Origin: Streptomyces neyagawaensis
GTDB lineage: Bacteria; Actinomycetota; Actinomycetes; Streptomycetales; Streptomycetaceae
DNA length: 64,000 bases
Direction of reading: 5' to 3'
Assembly (NCBI RefSeq): GCF_023516595.1
Contig: NZ_JAMGBG010000119.1
Location: 1 to 64,000 of the forward strand
The notes under the pieces were generated by a model. The model saw only the letters and a program-made list of their open reading frames with translations, was not told the DNA's origin and searched no databases. Position numbers and translations under genes: made by a program. Shown here piece by piece: positions 7,889 to 15,061 of the stretch (its first letter is position 1; each line of letters opens with the position of its first letter).

Positions 7889-9178
7889 TCAACGGGTACG
7901 GCGGGGGGTGCTGGTGAAGACGGCCAGCCGCAGCACGGTGAATCGCACGCAGGTGACCGCGACGGATGCCGTGGCGAGGATCGCGGTCTCCGCGGCTGTC
8001 GAGGCCCCGGGGTCGATCGACTTGAACCACAGCACCGCGCCGGAGGTGACCAGGTAGCCCAGGACGAACAGGCCGCCGGCGCCCAGGTGCGCCCGCGCGG
8101 GCGGAGCCGTGGAGTACCGGAAGGTGAGGCGTCGGTTCGCCTCCGTGTTGAGGACGGTGAGGACGAGCAGCGAGACCAGGTTGGCGACAGCCGGGCTCCA
8201 CCAACCGCGCAGCAGCCAGTACAGCAGCGCCTGCCCGGCCGTGGAGACGACACCGATCGCCAGGAAGCAGCCGACCTCCCAGGACAAGGCGCCACGTCGG
8301 GTGGCGGGTGCGAGGACCGCGTCGGGGTGCTCGGCGGCCGGTGCGGGGCGAGACGGTACGTCGACCCGGGCGCCGCCGGATGCCTTGAGCCGCCCCATCC
8401 GCCACAGTCCTCGCAGGTCGTCCGTGGCGGTGCCCACGATGTCCACCCTGGTGTCGACGTCCTCGACCCAGTCGACGGGGACCTCGTGGACACGCAGTCC
8501 GTTGTGCTCGGCGAGCAGCAGCAGCTCGGTGTCGAAGAACCACGCGTCGTCGCGGGTCACCTGCAGCAACGGCTTCAGCACCTCGGTGCGGGCGGCCTTG
8601 AATCCGCACTGGGCGTCGGTGAACCGGACGCCGTGCGTGAGCCGGATGATGCCGTTGTAGCAGCGGGAGATGAATTCACGGCGTGGGCCGCGCACCGTGC
8701 GCGACCCGGGTGCCAGCCGGGAACCGATGGCGAGGTCCGAGTGACCGCTGGCCAGGGGCGCAACCAGCGGAAGCAGCCCGTCGAGGCCGGTGGACAGGTC
8801 CACGTCCATGTACACGACGATGTCCGCGTCGCTGGCGCCCCAGACGGTGCGCAGGGCGAGCCCGCGGCCCTTGCGGTCGAGGTGCACGACGCCGACGCCC
8901 GGCAGTTCGTCGGCGAGGCGACGGGCGGTGGCGAGGGTGTCATCGGTGCTGGCGTTGTCGGCGACAGTGATCCGCCACGGAAAGGGGAAGTCCGTCGCCA
9001 GTCGGGCGTGGAGTGTGCGCAGGCAGCCGGGCAGGGCGCGTTCCTCGTTGTAGACCGGCACGACGATGTCGACCGTCGCGGTACCGGCATGTGCGTGAAG
9101 GGACCGCTCGACCTGCTGGAACGGGGCCAAGCGCTCCGGGCGGGCGGTGGTCTCGGTGAGGTGGGGGGTGGGAGTCAT
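7889..9178 (-). CDS. GT2 glycosyltransferase fused to GtrA domain (polyprenyl-phosphate sugar synthase)
   Basis: This is a 429-residue protein with GAGGAAG just before ATG 9178. Residues about 35-260 form a family-2 transferase similar to dolichol-phosphate mannose synthase: VDIVVPVYNEERALPGCL, DNASTDDT, the DxD-type VYMDVDLSTGLD and QCGFKAAR. Residues about 300-425 form a four-helix GtrA domain (VGCFLAIGVVSTAGQALLYW and NTEANRRLTFRY). GtrA proteins are thought to flip polyprenyl-phosphate sugars. The protein therefore probably makes and may flip the lipid-linked sugar used by the ArnT-like enzyme encoded 17 bases downstream. Sugar identity is unknown. Confidence 0.88.
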   Translation of the reverse strand: MTPTPHLTETTARPERLAPFQQVERSLHAHAGTATVDIVVPVYNEERALPGCLRTLHARLATDFPFPWRITVADNASTDDTLATARRLADELPGVGVVHLDRKGRGLALRTVWGASDADIVVYMDVDLSTGLDGLLPLVAPLASGHSDLAIGSRLAPGSRTVRGPRREFISRCYNGIIRLTHGVRFTDAQCGFKAARTEVLKPLLQVTRDDAWFFDTELLLLAEHNGLRVHEVPVDWVEDVDTRVDIVGTATDDLRGLWRMGRLKASGGARVDVPSRPAPAAEHPDAVLAPATRRGALSWEVGCFLAIGVVSTAGQALLYWLLRGWWSPAVANLVSLLVLTVLNTEANRRLTFRYSTAPPARAHLGAGGLFVLGYLVTSGAVLWFKSIDPGASTAAETAILATASVAVTCVRFTVLRLAVFTSTPRRTR

Positions 9179-9216
9179 GGCTTCCTCAGGCGTGAGGGGA
9201 CGGCAGACTGCGGCTC

Positions 9217-9244
9217 TGAGGCCCTGGTCCGGGCCGCGGCCTCA
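9217..9244 (-). terminator. Hairpin between FAH-like gene and GT2 gene
   Basis: TGAGGCC (9217-9223) pairs perfectly with GGCCTCA (9238-9244) around a 14-base GC-rich loop. It lies in the 152-base gap after the FAH-like stop at 9331 and before the GT2 start, so it may end the upstream transcript or separate two transcription units. There is no clear U-tract, which is common in Streptomyces. Confidence 0.35.
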
Positions 9245-9330
9245 CTGTTGCCGCCCTGCCTGTGGAGGCGGGGAAAAAATGCTGGGAACTGACGGGGAGT
9301 CAGATCTATGGCCGAAAGCGCTCCCACGGT

Positions 9331-10167
9331 TCACTGCGGACACGACCGCATCACGGAGTTCCTGAGTTCCCCGACACCCTTGATCTCGGTGACCATGTCC
9401 GCACCGGGGTACAGAAGGACCTCGGGTTCGCCAACGGTGCCGGGTCCGGCCGGTGTGCCCATCGTGATCAGGTCTCCGGGCAGCAGCGTGGTCACGGTGC
9501 TGACCTGGGCGATGACGGTGGCGACGTCGAAGATCAGCTGCGAGGTGTTCGCCTTCTGGCGGACCCGCCCGTCGATGACACAGCTCATCGTCAGACCGCG
9601 GCCGCCCATCGGCACGTCGTCGGTGGTGACCATGGCGGGTCCCACCAGGGTGACGTCCGTGGACAGTCCCACCGCGGGGGCGCTTCCCGAGTCGCACCGC
9701 GCGGCGACGCCGTTGACGACGGTGTAGCCCGCGACATGGCGCAGCGCCGTCCGGGCCGTGACTCCACGGGTCCGGCACCCGATCACCAGGCCCAACTCCA
9801 CGCCCCAGTCCACGTTCCGTCCCTCGGCCGGCAGGCAGATGGCGTCGCGGGCACCGGCAACGCCTTGGCCGCCTTGCCGCACGGAGAACACCGGAACGGT
9901 GGGGAAGGAGGTGCCCGTCTCTCGTACCCGTGCGGCGTAGTTGGGTCCCACACGAACGATCTTGCTCGGCCGGGTGATGAGGGGCGCGTAGGAGATGTCG
10001 TCCAGCCGGTGGCGTTCACCGGTTTCCTCAGCGGCTCGTTCCCGCCAGTCCTCGCCGGAGGCGATCAGCGCCCCGACGTCCGGGTAGGGCAGCACCACGC
10101 AGTGCTTCTTCTGCAGACGTGCGGCGGCTGTACGGCCGTGTCCCAGTCGTACGGTGCTGAGCTTCAC
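9331..10167 (-). CDS. Fumarylacetoacetate hydrolase family protein, catalytic residues lost (pseudoenzyme)
   Basis: This is a 278-residue protein read from GTG 10167, which has AGGAG upstream; the frame is open further back without a ribosome binding site. It aligns end to end with the 280-residue FAH protein at 45999-46841 (MKLSTVRL, GYT, TLLPGDLI, GTPAGPG, GVGELRNSV). However, the metal and catalytic positions differ: DWEAELA is DWGVELG, GYTVANDITVRD is GYTVVNGVAARC, the GKTFE lysine is replaced by GLSTD, and NYATH is NYAAR. Known FAHD1-type enzymes need these Glu, Asp, Lys and His residues, so hydrolase activity is unlikely. No frameshift is present. It lies between a sensor kinase and glycosyltransferases, an unexpected place for a catabolic gene. 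Confidence 0.8.
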   Translation of the reverse strand: MKLSTVRLGHGRTAAARLQKKHCVVLPYPDVGALIASGEDWRERAAEETGERHRLDDISYAPLITRPSKIVRVGPNYAARVRETGTSFPTVPVFSVRQGGQGVAGARDAICLPAEGRNVDWGVELGLVIGCRTRGVTARTALRHVAGYTVVNGVAARCDSGSAPAVGLSTDVTLVGPAMVTTDDVPMGGRGLTMSCVIDGRVRQKANTSQLIFDVATVIAQVSTVTTLLPGDLITMGTPAGPGTVGEPEVLLYPGADMVTEIKGVGELRNSVMRSCPQ

Positions 10168-10198
10168 CGGTGGCACTCCTTTTGGTAGCGATGCGGCC

Positions 10199-11770
10199 CT
10201 ATACGCAGGTGTGGGGAGCCGGGGCAGCCGTCGCTGCAACGGCGGGCTGATACGGCAGGAGCAGACGGAATGTGCAGCCTTCACCTGGCCTGGCCTCGAG
10301 TTCCAGACGTCCGCCGTTGGCCTCCGCGGCGCCGACGGCGATCGCAAGCCCCAGGCCGGACCCCGCTGCCGCGGCCCGCTCGGCCGAATCGGCGCGGTAG
10401 AACCGCTCGAACACCCGCCGCGCGTGCGACTCGGTCAGGCCGGCCCCGTCATCGGCGACCTCGACGACACAGACCCGAGTGCCGGGTATGAGCGGAGCGT
10501 TGGCGCTGGTACGGCCCGGTCCCGTCGTGCCCGGCCCGTGTGGGCGGACTCGGAGAGTGCCGACGCGCACCTGGATGTGTGTCCCGGTCGGAGTGTGGAC
10601 GCACGCGTTGGTGAGCAGATTCGACAGGATCTGCGCCAGCTGATGCGGGTCGCCGACGGCGTCGACGACGTCCAGCTCGTCCACGCGGGCGTCGTCCTCG
10701 GGGTCGGCGAGAGTGCCGAGGCCGATGCTGCGCCCGGGGTGTCGCACGGCGACGGCAGCGATACCGTCGGCCACGAGAGAGAGGAGGTCGACCGGTTGCC
10801 ACCGCGTCGCGGGGACCTCACCGAGCCTGGCCAGTTGGGACAGGCTCTCGATGAGACGGCTCATCCGGTCGGCGTTCCGCACGATCAGCTGCTGCGCCTC
10901 CTGGCGTCGTTCCAGGCTCATCTCCGGCTCCTGCACCAGGAGTTCGGCGAAGCCCTGCAGAGACGTGAGGGGAGTTCGCAGTTCATGGCCGGCGTCCGCC
11001 AGGAAGTGGCGCAGCCGTTGCTCCGACGCCTCGGTGCGACGCAGCGCGGTGCGCAGCCGGTCGAGCATCGTGTTCAGGGCATGGCTGAGGTGGCCGACCT
11101 CGGTGACCGCATGCCGGTCCGGAACGCTCAGTTCCAACTCACCTTCGGCGATGCGCCTGGCAGTGCGCTCGACGCCGACCAGCGGCCGCAGTCCCAGCCG
11201 CACGGCGAGGGTGCCGAAGAGGACGACCCCCGCTGCGACGGCCACCCCGATAGCGAGGCTGAACCACAGCATTCGGGAGGTCGCCTCGTCCACCTCCTTC
11301 AGAGGCAGCGCCACCACGACCCGGGTGCCGTCGGTGCCGGACCGGGCGATCACCCGCCAGGTGCTGCCGCCGTCGGTCGCGGCGACCGTGGCGGGGCGGC
11401 CGTTCTTGAGGCCGAGTTCCGCCTCCGCCTTCGGGAGTCGCGGCCCGGCACTGCCCCCGTCGCCGCTCAGCGACATGGCAATCCGGTGGCCGCCTCTGTC
11501 GTAGAAGTACACCCGGTAGTCCGAAGGGAGGCTGCCCGTCCTGCCGGGCGCCCCTGACGCCGTCCGGCCGTCGGCCACGTCCTTGTAAAGCTGGGGCACC
11601 GGCTGGAAACGGGTCAGTCGCCGGTCGACCTGGTCCGTCAGCCAGGAGTGGAGCAGGGCGAGTCCTGCCGCCTGACAGAGCAGAACCGCCGAGGTGGCCA
11701 GCAGCGTGACGCCGAGCACCAGGCGGGCTCGCAGCGAGCGCGGTCTCAGCCGGCGCAGCCACCGCCTCAC
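10199..11770 (-). CDS. Membrane sensor histidine kinase, second paralogue
   Basis: This is a 523-residue protein. There is a membrane helix at about 18-42, an extracytoplasmic domain to about 165, a second helix at about 168-190, HAMP, then H-box FLADAGHELRTPLTSLQGF with His262, N-box ILSNLLTNACVHT and G-box GSGLGLAIAVGAAEANGG. Architecture and sequence parallel the kinase at 3298-4833 throughout, including the sensor part (SDYRVYFYDRGGHRI against SDFHVYFYDSSGHRL), so both arose by duplication of one system and may sense related cues. The start overlaps the response regulator by 4 bases. The FAH-like pseudoenzyme follows after 31 bases. Confidence 0.92.
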   Translation of the reverse strand: MRRWLRRLRPRSLRARLVLGVTLLATSAVLLCQAAGLALLHSWLTDQVDRRLTRFQPVPQLYKDVADGRTASGAPGRTGSLPSDYRVYFYDRGGHRIAMSLSGDGGSAGPRLPKAEAELGLKNGRPATVAATDGGSTWRVIARSGTDGTRVVVALPLKEVDEATSRMLWFSLAIGVAVAAGVVLFGTLAVRLGLRPLVGVERTARRIAEGELELSVPDRHAVTEVGHLSHALNTMLDRLRTALRRTEASEQRLRHFLADAGHELRTPLTSLQGFAELLVQEPEMSLERRQEAQQLIVRNADRMSRLIESLSQLARLGEVPATRWQPVDLLSLVADGIAAVAVRHPGRSIGLGTLADPEDDARVDELDVVDAVGDPHQLAQILSNLLTNACVHTPTGTHIQVRVGTLRVRPHGPGTTGPGRTSANAPLIPGTRVCVVEVADDGAGLTESHARRVFERFYRADSAERAAAAGSGLGLAIAVGAAEANGGRLELEARPGEGCTFRLLLPYQPAVAATAAPAPHTCV

Positions 11771-12513
11771 AGCGCCGCCGCCCCCGGTCCGGGGCGCGCG
11801 GCCCGCAGGCAGTAGCCGACACCGCGGACCGTCTGGATGAGCTGGGGCTCGAACCGGTCTATCTTGCGCCGCAGGTTGCGTACGTAGGTGTCGACGATGC
11901 GGGCGTCACCGGCGAAGTCGTAGTGCCAGACCTCGGACAGGATCTGCTTCTTGCCCACCACGCGTTCTGGCTGCGCAAGCAGGCAGACCAGGAGCCGGAA
12001 CTCGGTGGGCGACAGCTGGATGGGCAGCCCGGCCCGGCGCACCTCGTGGGTCTGCTGGTCCAGCACCAGATCCGCGTACCGCAGCGGCGGCCTCCTGGTC
12101 CCTCCGCCCGGTGGCATGTCACTGCGCCGCAGGATGGCACGGATGCGCAGCAGCACCTCCTGCACGTGGAACGGCTTGGTGACGTAGTCGTCGCCGCCGG
12201 AGCTGAGGCCGATGATGCGGTCCTCGACGTCTGTGCGCGCCGTCAGGAACAGCACCGGCGTATAGACGCCCTCAGCCCGCAGATGACGGGTCACCGCGAA
12301 GCCGTCGATGTCCGGAAGGCCGACGTCCAGCACGATCAGGTCGGGTTGGCCGCGACCGGCCTCGAACATGGCGGTCTGGCCTGTGTCGGCGGTGCTCACG
12401 GAGTAGCCGGCGGCGTGCAGGGCGGAAGTGAGCAAGGTGCGGATGCTGGGGTCGTCCTCGACGACGAGCACATTGTGTTGGGGTGGCGCGGGCGCCGACG
12501 GCACGACGGGCAT
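11767..12513 (-). CDS. Response regulator, OmpR/PhoB family, second paralogue
   Basis: This is a 248-residue protein. The receiver domain has acidic pair VVEDD, phosphoacceptor Asp63 (VLDVGLPDIDG) and Lys113 (TKPF). The winged-helix effector at about 145-235 ends in TVRGVGYCLRA. It is closely similar to the regulator at 4830-5573, including the recognition region (ARIVDTYVRNLRRKI against ARIIETYVRYLRRKI), so the two may bind similar DNA. It lies 86 bases after the CotH gene with a strong hairpin in between. A direct repeat at 16016-16032 upstream of the polyphosphate-polymerase gene is a possible target for this regulator class. Confidence 0.93.
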   Translation of the reverse strand: MPVVPSAPAPPQHNVLVVEDDPSIRTLLTSALHAAGYSVSTADTGQTAMFEAGRGQPDLIVLDVGLPDIDGFAVTRHLRAEGVYTPVLFLTARTDVEDRIIGLSSGGDDYVTKPFHVQEVLLRIRAILRRSDMPPGGGTRRPPLRYADLVLDQQTHEVRRAGLPIQLSPTEFRLLVCLLAQPERVVGKKQILSEVWHYDFAGDARIVDTYVRNLRRKIDRFEPQLIQTVRGVGYCLRAARPGPGAAAL

Positions 12514-12554
12514 GGACCTTCCTTCGCTGGTGAGGCGTTCGCGGTGCGCCGAAC

Positions 12555-12591
12555 GCCCGGACGGCGCCCCATGGGGGACTGCCGTCCGGGC
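12555..12591 (-). terminator. Strong hairpin between CotH and response regulator genes
   Basis: GCCCGGACGGC (12555-12565) pairs perfectly over 11 bases with GCCGTCCGGGC (12581-12591). The 15-base loop can itself fold (GCCCCATGGGG). It starts 9 bases after the CotH stop and is the best intrinsic terminator or attenuator in the window. There is no U-tract. It would separate the VTC-DUF4956-CotH unit from the two-component genes, fully or partly. Confidence 0.6.
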
Positions 12592-12599
12592 ACCGGGGA

Positions 12600-14387
12600 T
12601 CAGCCGGTCACCTCCTTGTTCTTGGCCAGCGCCGCGGTACGCTCGGTGACCGTCTTTCGCAGCTTCTCGACGGCTGAGTCCAGCTCCTTGCCGTCGGCAC
12701 CGGCCTTCCCCGCCTGTTCGGCGATGGCGTTCAGCGCCTTCAGTGCGGTCCCGGAGCCGTAGAACTTCTGGTACAGCTCCTTGTACGCCTTCTTGTAGAG
12801 GGGATCGAAGGTGTCCGAGTCCAGGAAGCGCTCCTTCAGCGGGTGGCCGATCATGCCGGCGAACCCACCGCCTTCGCCCTCACCGCCCTGACCGTCTTGG
12901 CCGTTCTGACCGCCCGGCAGACCGGAAGGCATTCCGGACGGCATGCCTTCCGGCAGATTCTCGGGCATCCCCGAAGGCATCCCCGAAGGCATTCCTTCAG
13001 GCATTCCTTCAGGCATTCCTTCGGGCATTCCTGACGGCATCCCGGAGGGCATGTTCTGCGCGGCTTGGCCACCTGTGCCCTGGCCGCCCTGGCTGCTCTG
13101 CCCAGTGGCACCTCCAGCGCCACCACCGAAGGCACCGCCCATGCCCGTGTCGTCGTCCGGGCCCGAGGTCGCATCGCCGGTGAAGGTGAAGTTGTAGTCC
13201 CATCCCAGGACCGAGAACTTCTTGGTGTCCAGGTCGTACCACAGCAGGTAGTTCTTGCCGGGTCCGGCCATGTCGTCGAAGTTCATGAGCAGGTTCTGCG
13301 CGGCGAGGTACGTCGCCAGGGACTCGACGTCCACGTGCTGGTCGAGTTCCTTCTCGAACTCCTCGTCCGACGCCTCGTTCGCCCACTTGATGAGCTTCAT
13401 GACCGGCTCCAGGTCCTGACTGCCCACCTTGTTGAGCTGCTCGAACGACTCCTCGTAGTCGGTCGGGTCGTCGCCCTTGTACTCGAAGCTGCCGCCGGCC
13501 CGCGCCTTGTAGAGCACGCCGTTGCCGTCAGCGATGGACTCCGCGTAATCCGTGTCCGGGCTCTCGACCATCAACCGGGTGGCGACCGGGCGGGTGTTGA
13601 CCTGTACCGACGTGAAGGCGTACCGCTCGTTCTTCTGATCGGTGGTGTCCGTCAGGCTCAGCGCGAGGGCCTCGTTCACCGGGACCTGGCCGTTGCTTCC
13701 GGGGCGCAGCGAGATCTCACGCTCGCCCTGATAGGCGCGGCCCTCGACGAACTCGTCGATCTTGATGAGCCAGGGCAGTTCCTCGGGTTTCTTGTCGGAC
13801 AGGTTGTACTGCGTGATCCCGCCCCCCATGCCACCGGCCCCGCCGGGACCGCGGCCATTGGCCTGGCCGCGGTCCCGGCCCCCGGTTGCGCCGTCCTGCT
13901 GCGCCTCCGGGGCGCCCTGCTCGGCGCCTTCGGGCATGGTCCGGCCGCCACCGGGCATGCCCTGGCCGCTTCCGCGCAGGGACAACAGTGTGGAGTTGCC
14001 CTTGAGGCGGATTCCGACGTCCTCGAGGTAGACCCCGTCGATGGTGAGGTCGGCCTCGATGTAGTCCTTGGTCCCGTCCTCGCGGAACTCCTTCATCATC
14101 TTGGTGAAGTCGGTCTGGTCGTACTCCAGTTGGATGGAGTGGGAGACCGAGGTGTCGTACAGGTCGACCGTGCCCTCGACGTTCTGCGTGATGGCGTCCG
14201 CCTCCACGCGGGAGGAGGAGGTGACGTACGGCGAGATTCGGGCGTCGCCGAAGAAGTAGACCATCACCACCAGTCCCGCGCAGAGGGCGCCGGCCGGCTT
14301 CCAGTGGTGCCGCAGCCGTACGGGGATCCGGTCGCGGAGCCGCCGCGGCCTGCGCCGGGGAGCCGCCTCGCTGCCGCCGGCCATCAC
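12600..14387 (-). CDS. CotH-family kinase, membrane-anchored, with Met/Pro/Gly repeats
   Basis: This is a 595-residue protein. A basic N-terminus is followed by one membrane helix (about 31-47, AGALCAGLVVMVYFFG), so the body is probably outside the cell. CotH landmarks are GIRLKGNSTL, LPWLIKIDEFVEGRAYQGER (spore-coat-kinase-like nucleotide region), FEYKGDD, LLMNFDDMAGPGKNYLLWYD and VLGWDYNFTF. CotH proteins are atypical secretory-type protein kinases. A Gly-rich insert (about 135-190) and a tandem PSGM/PEGM segment (about 445-490) interrupt and follow the kinase core. It overlaps the DUF4956 gene by 4 bases, which together with the VTC gene forms a conserved bacterial trio. Substrate unknown; extracytoplasmic phosphorylation is inferred. 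Confidence 0.88.
   Translation of the reverse strand: MMAGGSEAAPRRRPRRLRDRIPVRLRHHWKPAGALCAGLVVMVYFFGDARISPYVTSSSRVEADAITQNVEGTVDLYDTSVSHSIQLEYDQTDFTKMMKEFREDGTKDYIEADLTIDGVYLEDVGIRLKGNSTLLSLRGSGQGMPGGGRTMPEGAEQGAPEAQQDGATGGRDRGQANGRGPGGAGGMGGGITQYNLSDKKPEELPWLIKIDEFVEGRAYQGEREISLRPGSNGQVPVNEALALSLTDTTDQKNERYAFTSVQVNTRPVATRLMVESPDTDYAESIADGNGVLYKARAGGSFEYKGDDPTDYEESFEQLNKVGSQDLEPVMKLIKWANEASDEEFEKELDQHVDVESLATYLAAQNLLMNFDDMAGPGKNYLLWYDLDTKKFSVLGWDYNFTFTGDATSGPDDDTGMGGAFGGGAGGATGQSSQGGQGTGGQAAQNMPSGMPSGMPEGMPEGMPEGMPSGMPSGMPENLPEGMPSGMPSGLPGGQNGQDGQGGEGEGGGFAGMIGHPLKERFLDSDTFDPLYKKAYKELYQKFYGSGTALKALNAIAEQAGKAGADGKELDSAVEKLRKTVTERTAALAKNKEVTG
12920..13053 (-). repeat. 12-base tandem repeats encoding Pro-Ser/Glu-Gly-Met
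   Basis: About ten in-frame units of 12 bases encode PSGM and PEGM, with one NLPEGM variant, inside the CotH gene. Codons vary between units, with GAA/GAT-type changes and near-identical central copies, so the repeat is under protein-level constraint and also prone to slippage. It gives a methionine every fourth residue. A shorter version of the same repeat lies in the ArnT-like gene. Confidence 0.8.
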
Positions 14388-15061
14388 AGGTCGGTCGAGT
14401 CGTAACCGGTCAGCACGGTCACCCGCTGGCCCGATGTCCGCTCCTGCAGCGCGGCCACCAGGTCGCCGGGCTCGGTGCCCTTCTTCATGCGCACCGTGTA
14501 GAACACCTCGGTCAGCGCGCCGCCGCGGATCGTCTCGGTGCTCACCAGCTCGAACTCCGTGGTGTACCGGATGAGGACGTCACGAATGGCCGAGGTGTAG
14601 TCCTCGCCCGCGGGGACCTGGACCTTGACGACCTGGCGCTGGACGCTCAGGGCGAACCAGTTGAACTTGAACATCACGACGACGACCACGCAGATCACCA
14701 CGGCCGCGACGGCGGCGAGGGTGTAGAAGCGGGCACCGCAGGCCATGCCGATGGCCATAGCCAGGAAGACGAAGCCGACGTCCCTGGTCTCCTTGATGGC
14801 GTTCCGGAACCGGATCACCGACAACGCGCCGACCAACGAGAAGGCCCGTGCCAGGTTCGATCCGACCACCAGCATGATCAGGGCGACGACCATCCCGACG
14901 ATGATGAGCGTCTGGACGTAGGACTGGCTGTAGGAGACGTTGCGGTGCGTGTACCGGTACACGTGGCCGATCAACGTGCTCAGAATGAACGACAGCGCCA
15001 TGGCGACGACGACGTCGGTAACGCTGAACGTACCGCTGAGTTCCTGCAGATCGAAGTTCAC
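14384..15061 (-). CDS. DUF4956 membrane protein
   Basis: This is a 225-residue protein. GTG 15061 is chosen because it overlaps the previous stop (GTGA, 15058-15061) and has AGGAG upstream; a longer frame exists but crosses the VTC gene. Three to four hydrophobic helices lie at about 12-30, 47-68, 85-105 and 108-130, followed by a soluble C-terminal domain of about 90 residues. The stretch LVGALSVIRFRNAIKETRD is the hallmark of DUF4956, with the conserved RFR between helices. The family is found next to CotH and VTC genes in many bacteria but has no assigned activity. It may be a scaffold or transport partner for the polyphosphate-polymerase-like protein. Confidence 0.87.
   Translation of the reverse strand: MNFDLQELSGTFSVTDVVVAMALSFILSTLIGHVYRYTHRNVSYSQSYVQTLIIVGMVVALIMLVVGSNLARAFSLVGALSVIRFRNAIKETRDVGFVFLAMAIGMACGARFYTLAAVAAVVICVVVVVMFKFNWFALSVQRQVVKVQVPAGEDYTSAIRDVLIRYTTEFELVSTETIRGGALTEVFYTVRMKKGTEPGDLVAALQERTSGQRVTVLTGYDSTDL

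Noticed and set aside
7872..8609. N-terminal extension of the ArnT-like frame to 994 residues
   Set aside because: The extra 246 codons are arginine- and glycine-rich antisense-type sequence overlapping the clearly coding GT2-GtrA gene in another frame; ATG 7871 begins the membrane protein.
12920..13053. Short regular repeats that could suggest a CRISPR array or regulatory iterons
   Set aside because: The 12-base units are in frame inside CotH, encode PSGM/PEGM and have no unique spacers.
13065..14405. 446-codon plus-strand frame opposite CotH
   Set aside because: Shadow of the CotH gene in high-GC DNA; no motifs and no ribosome binding site.
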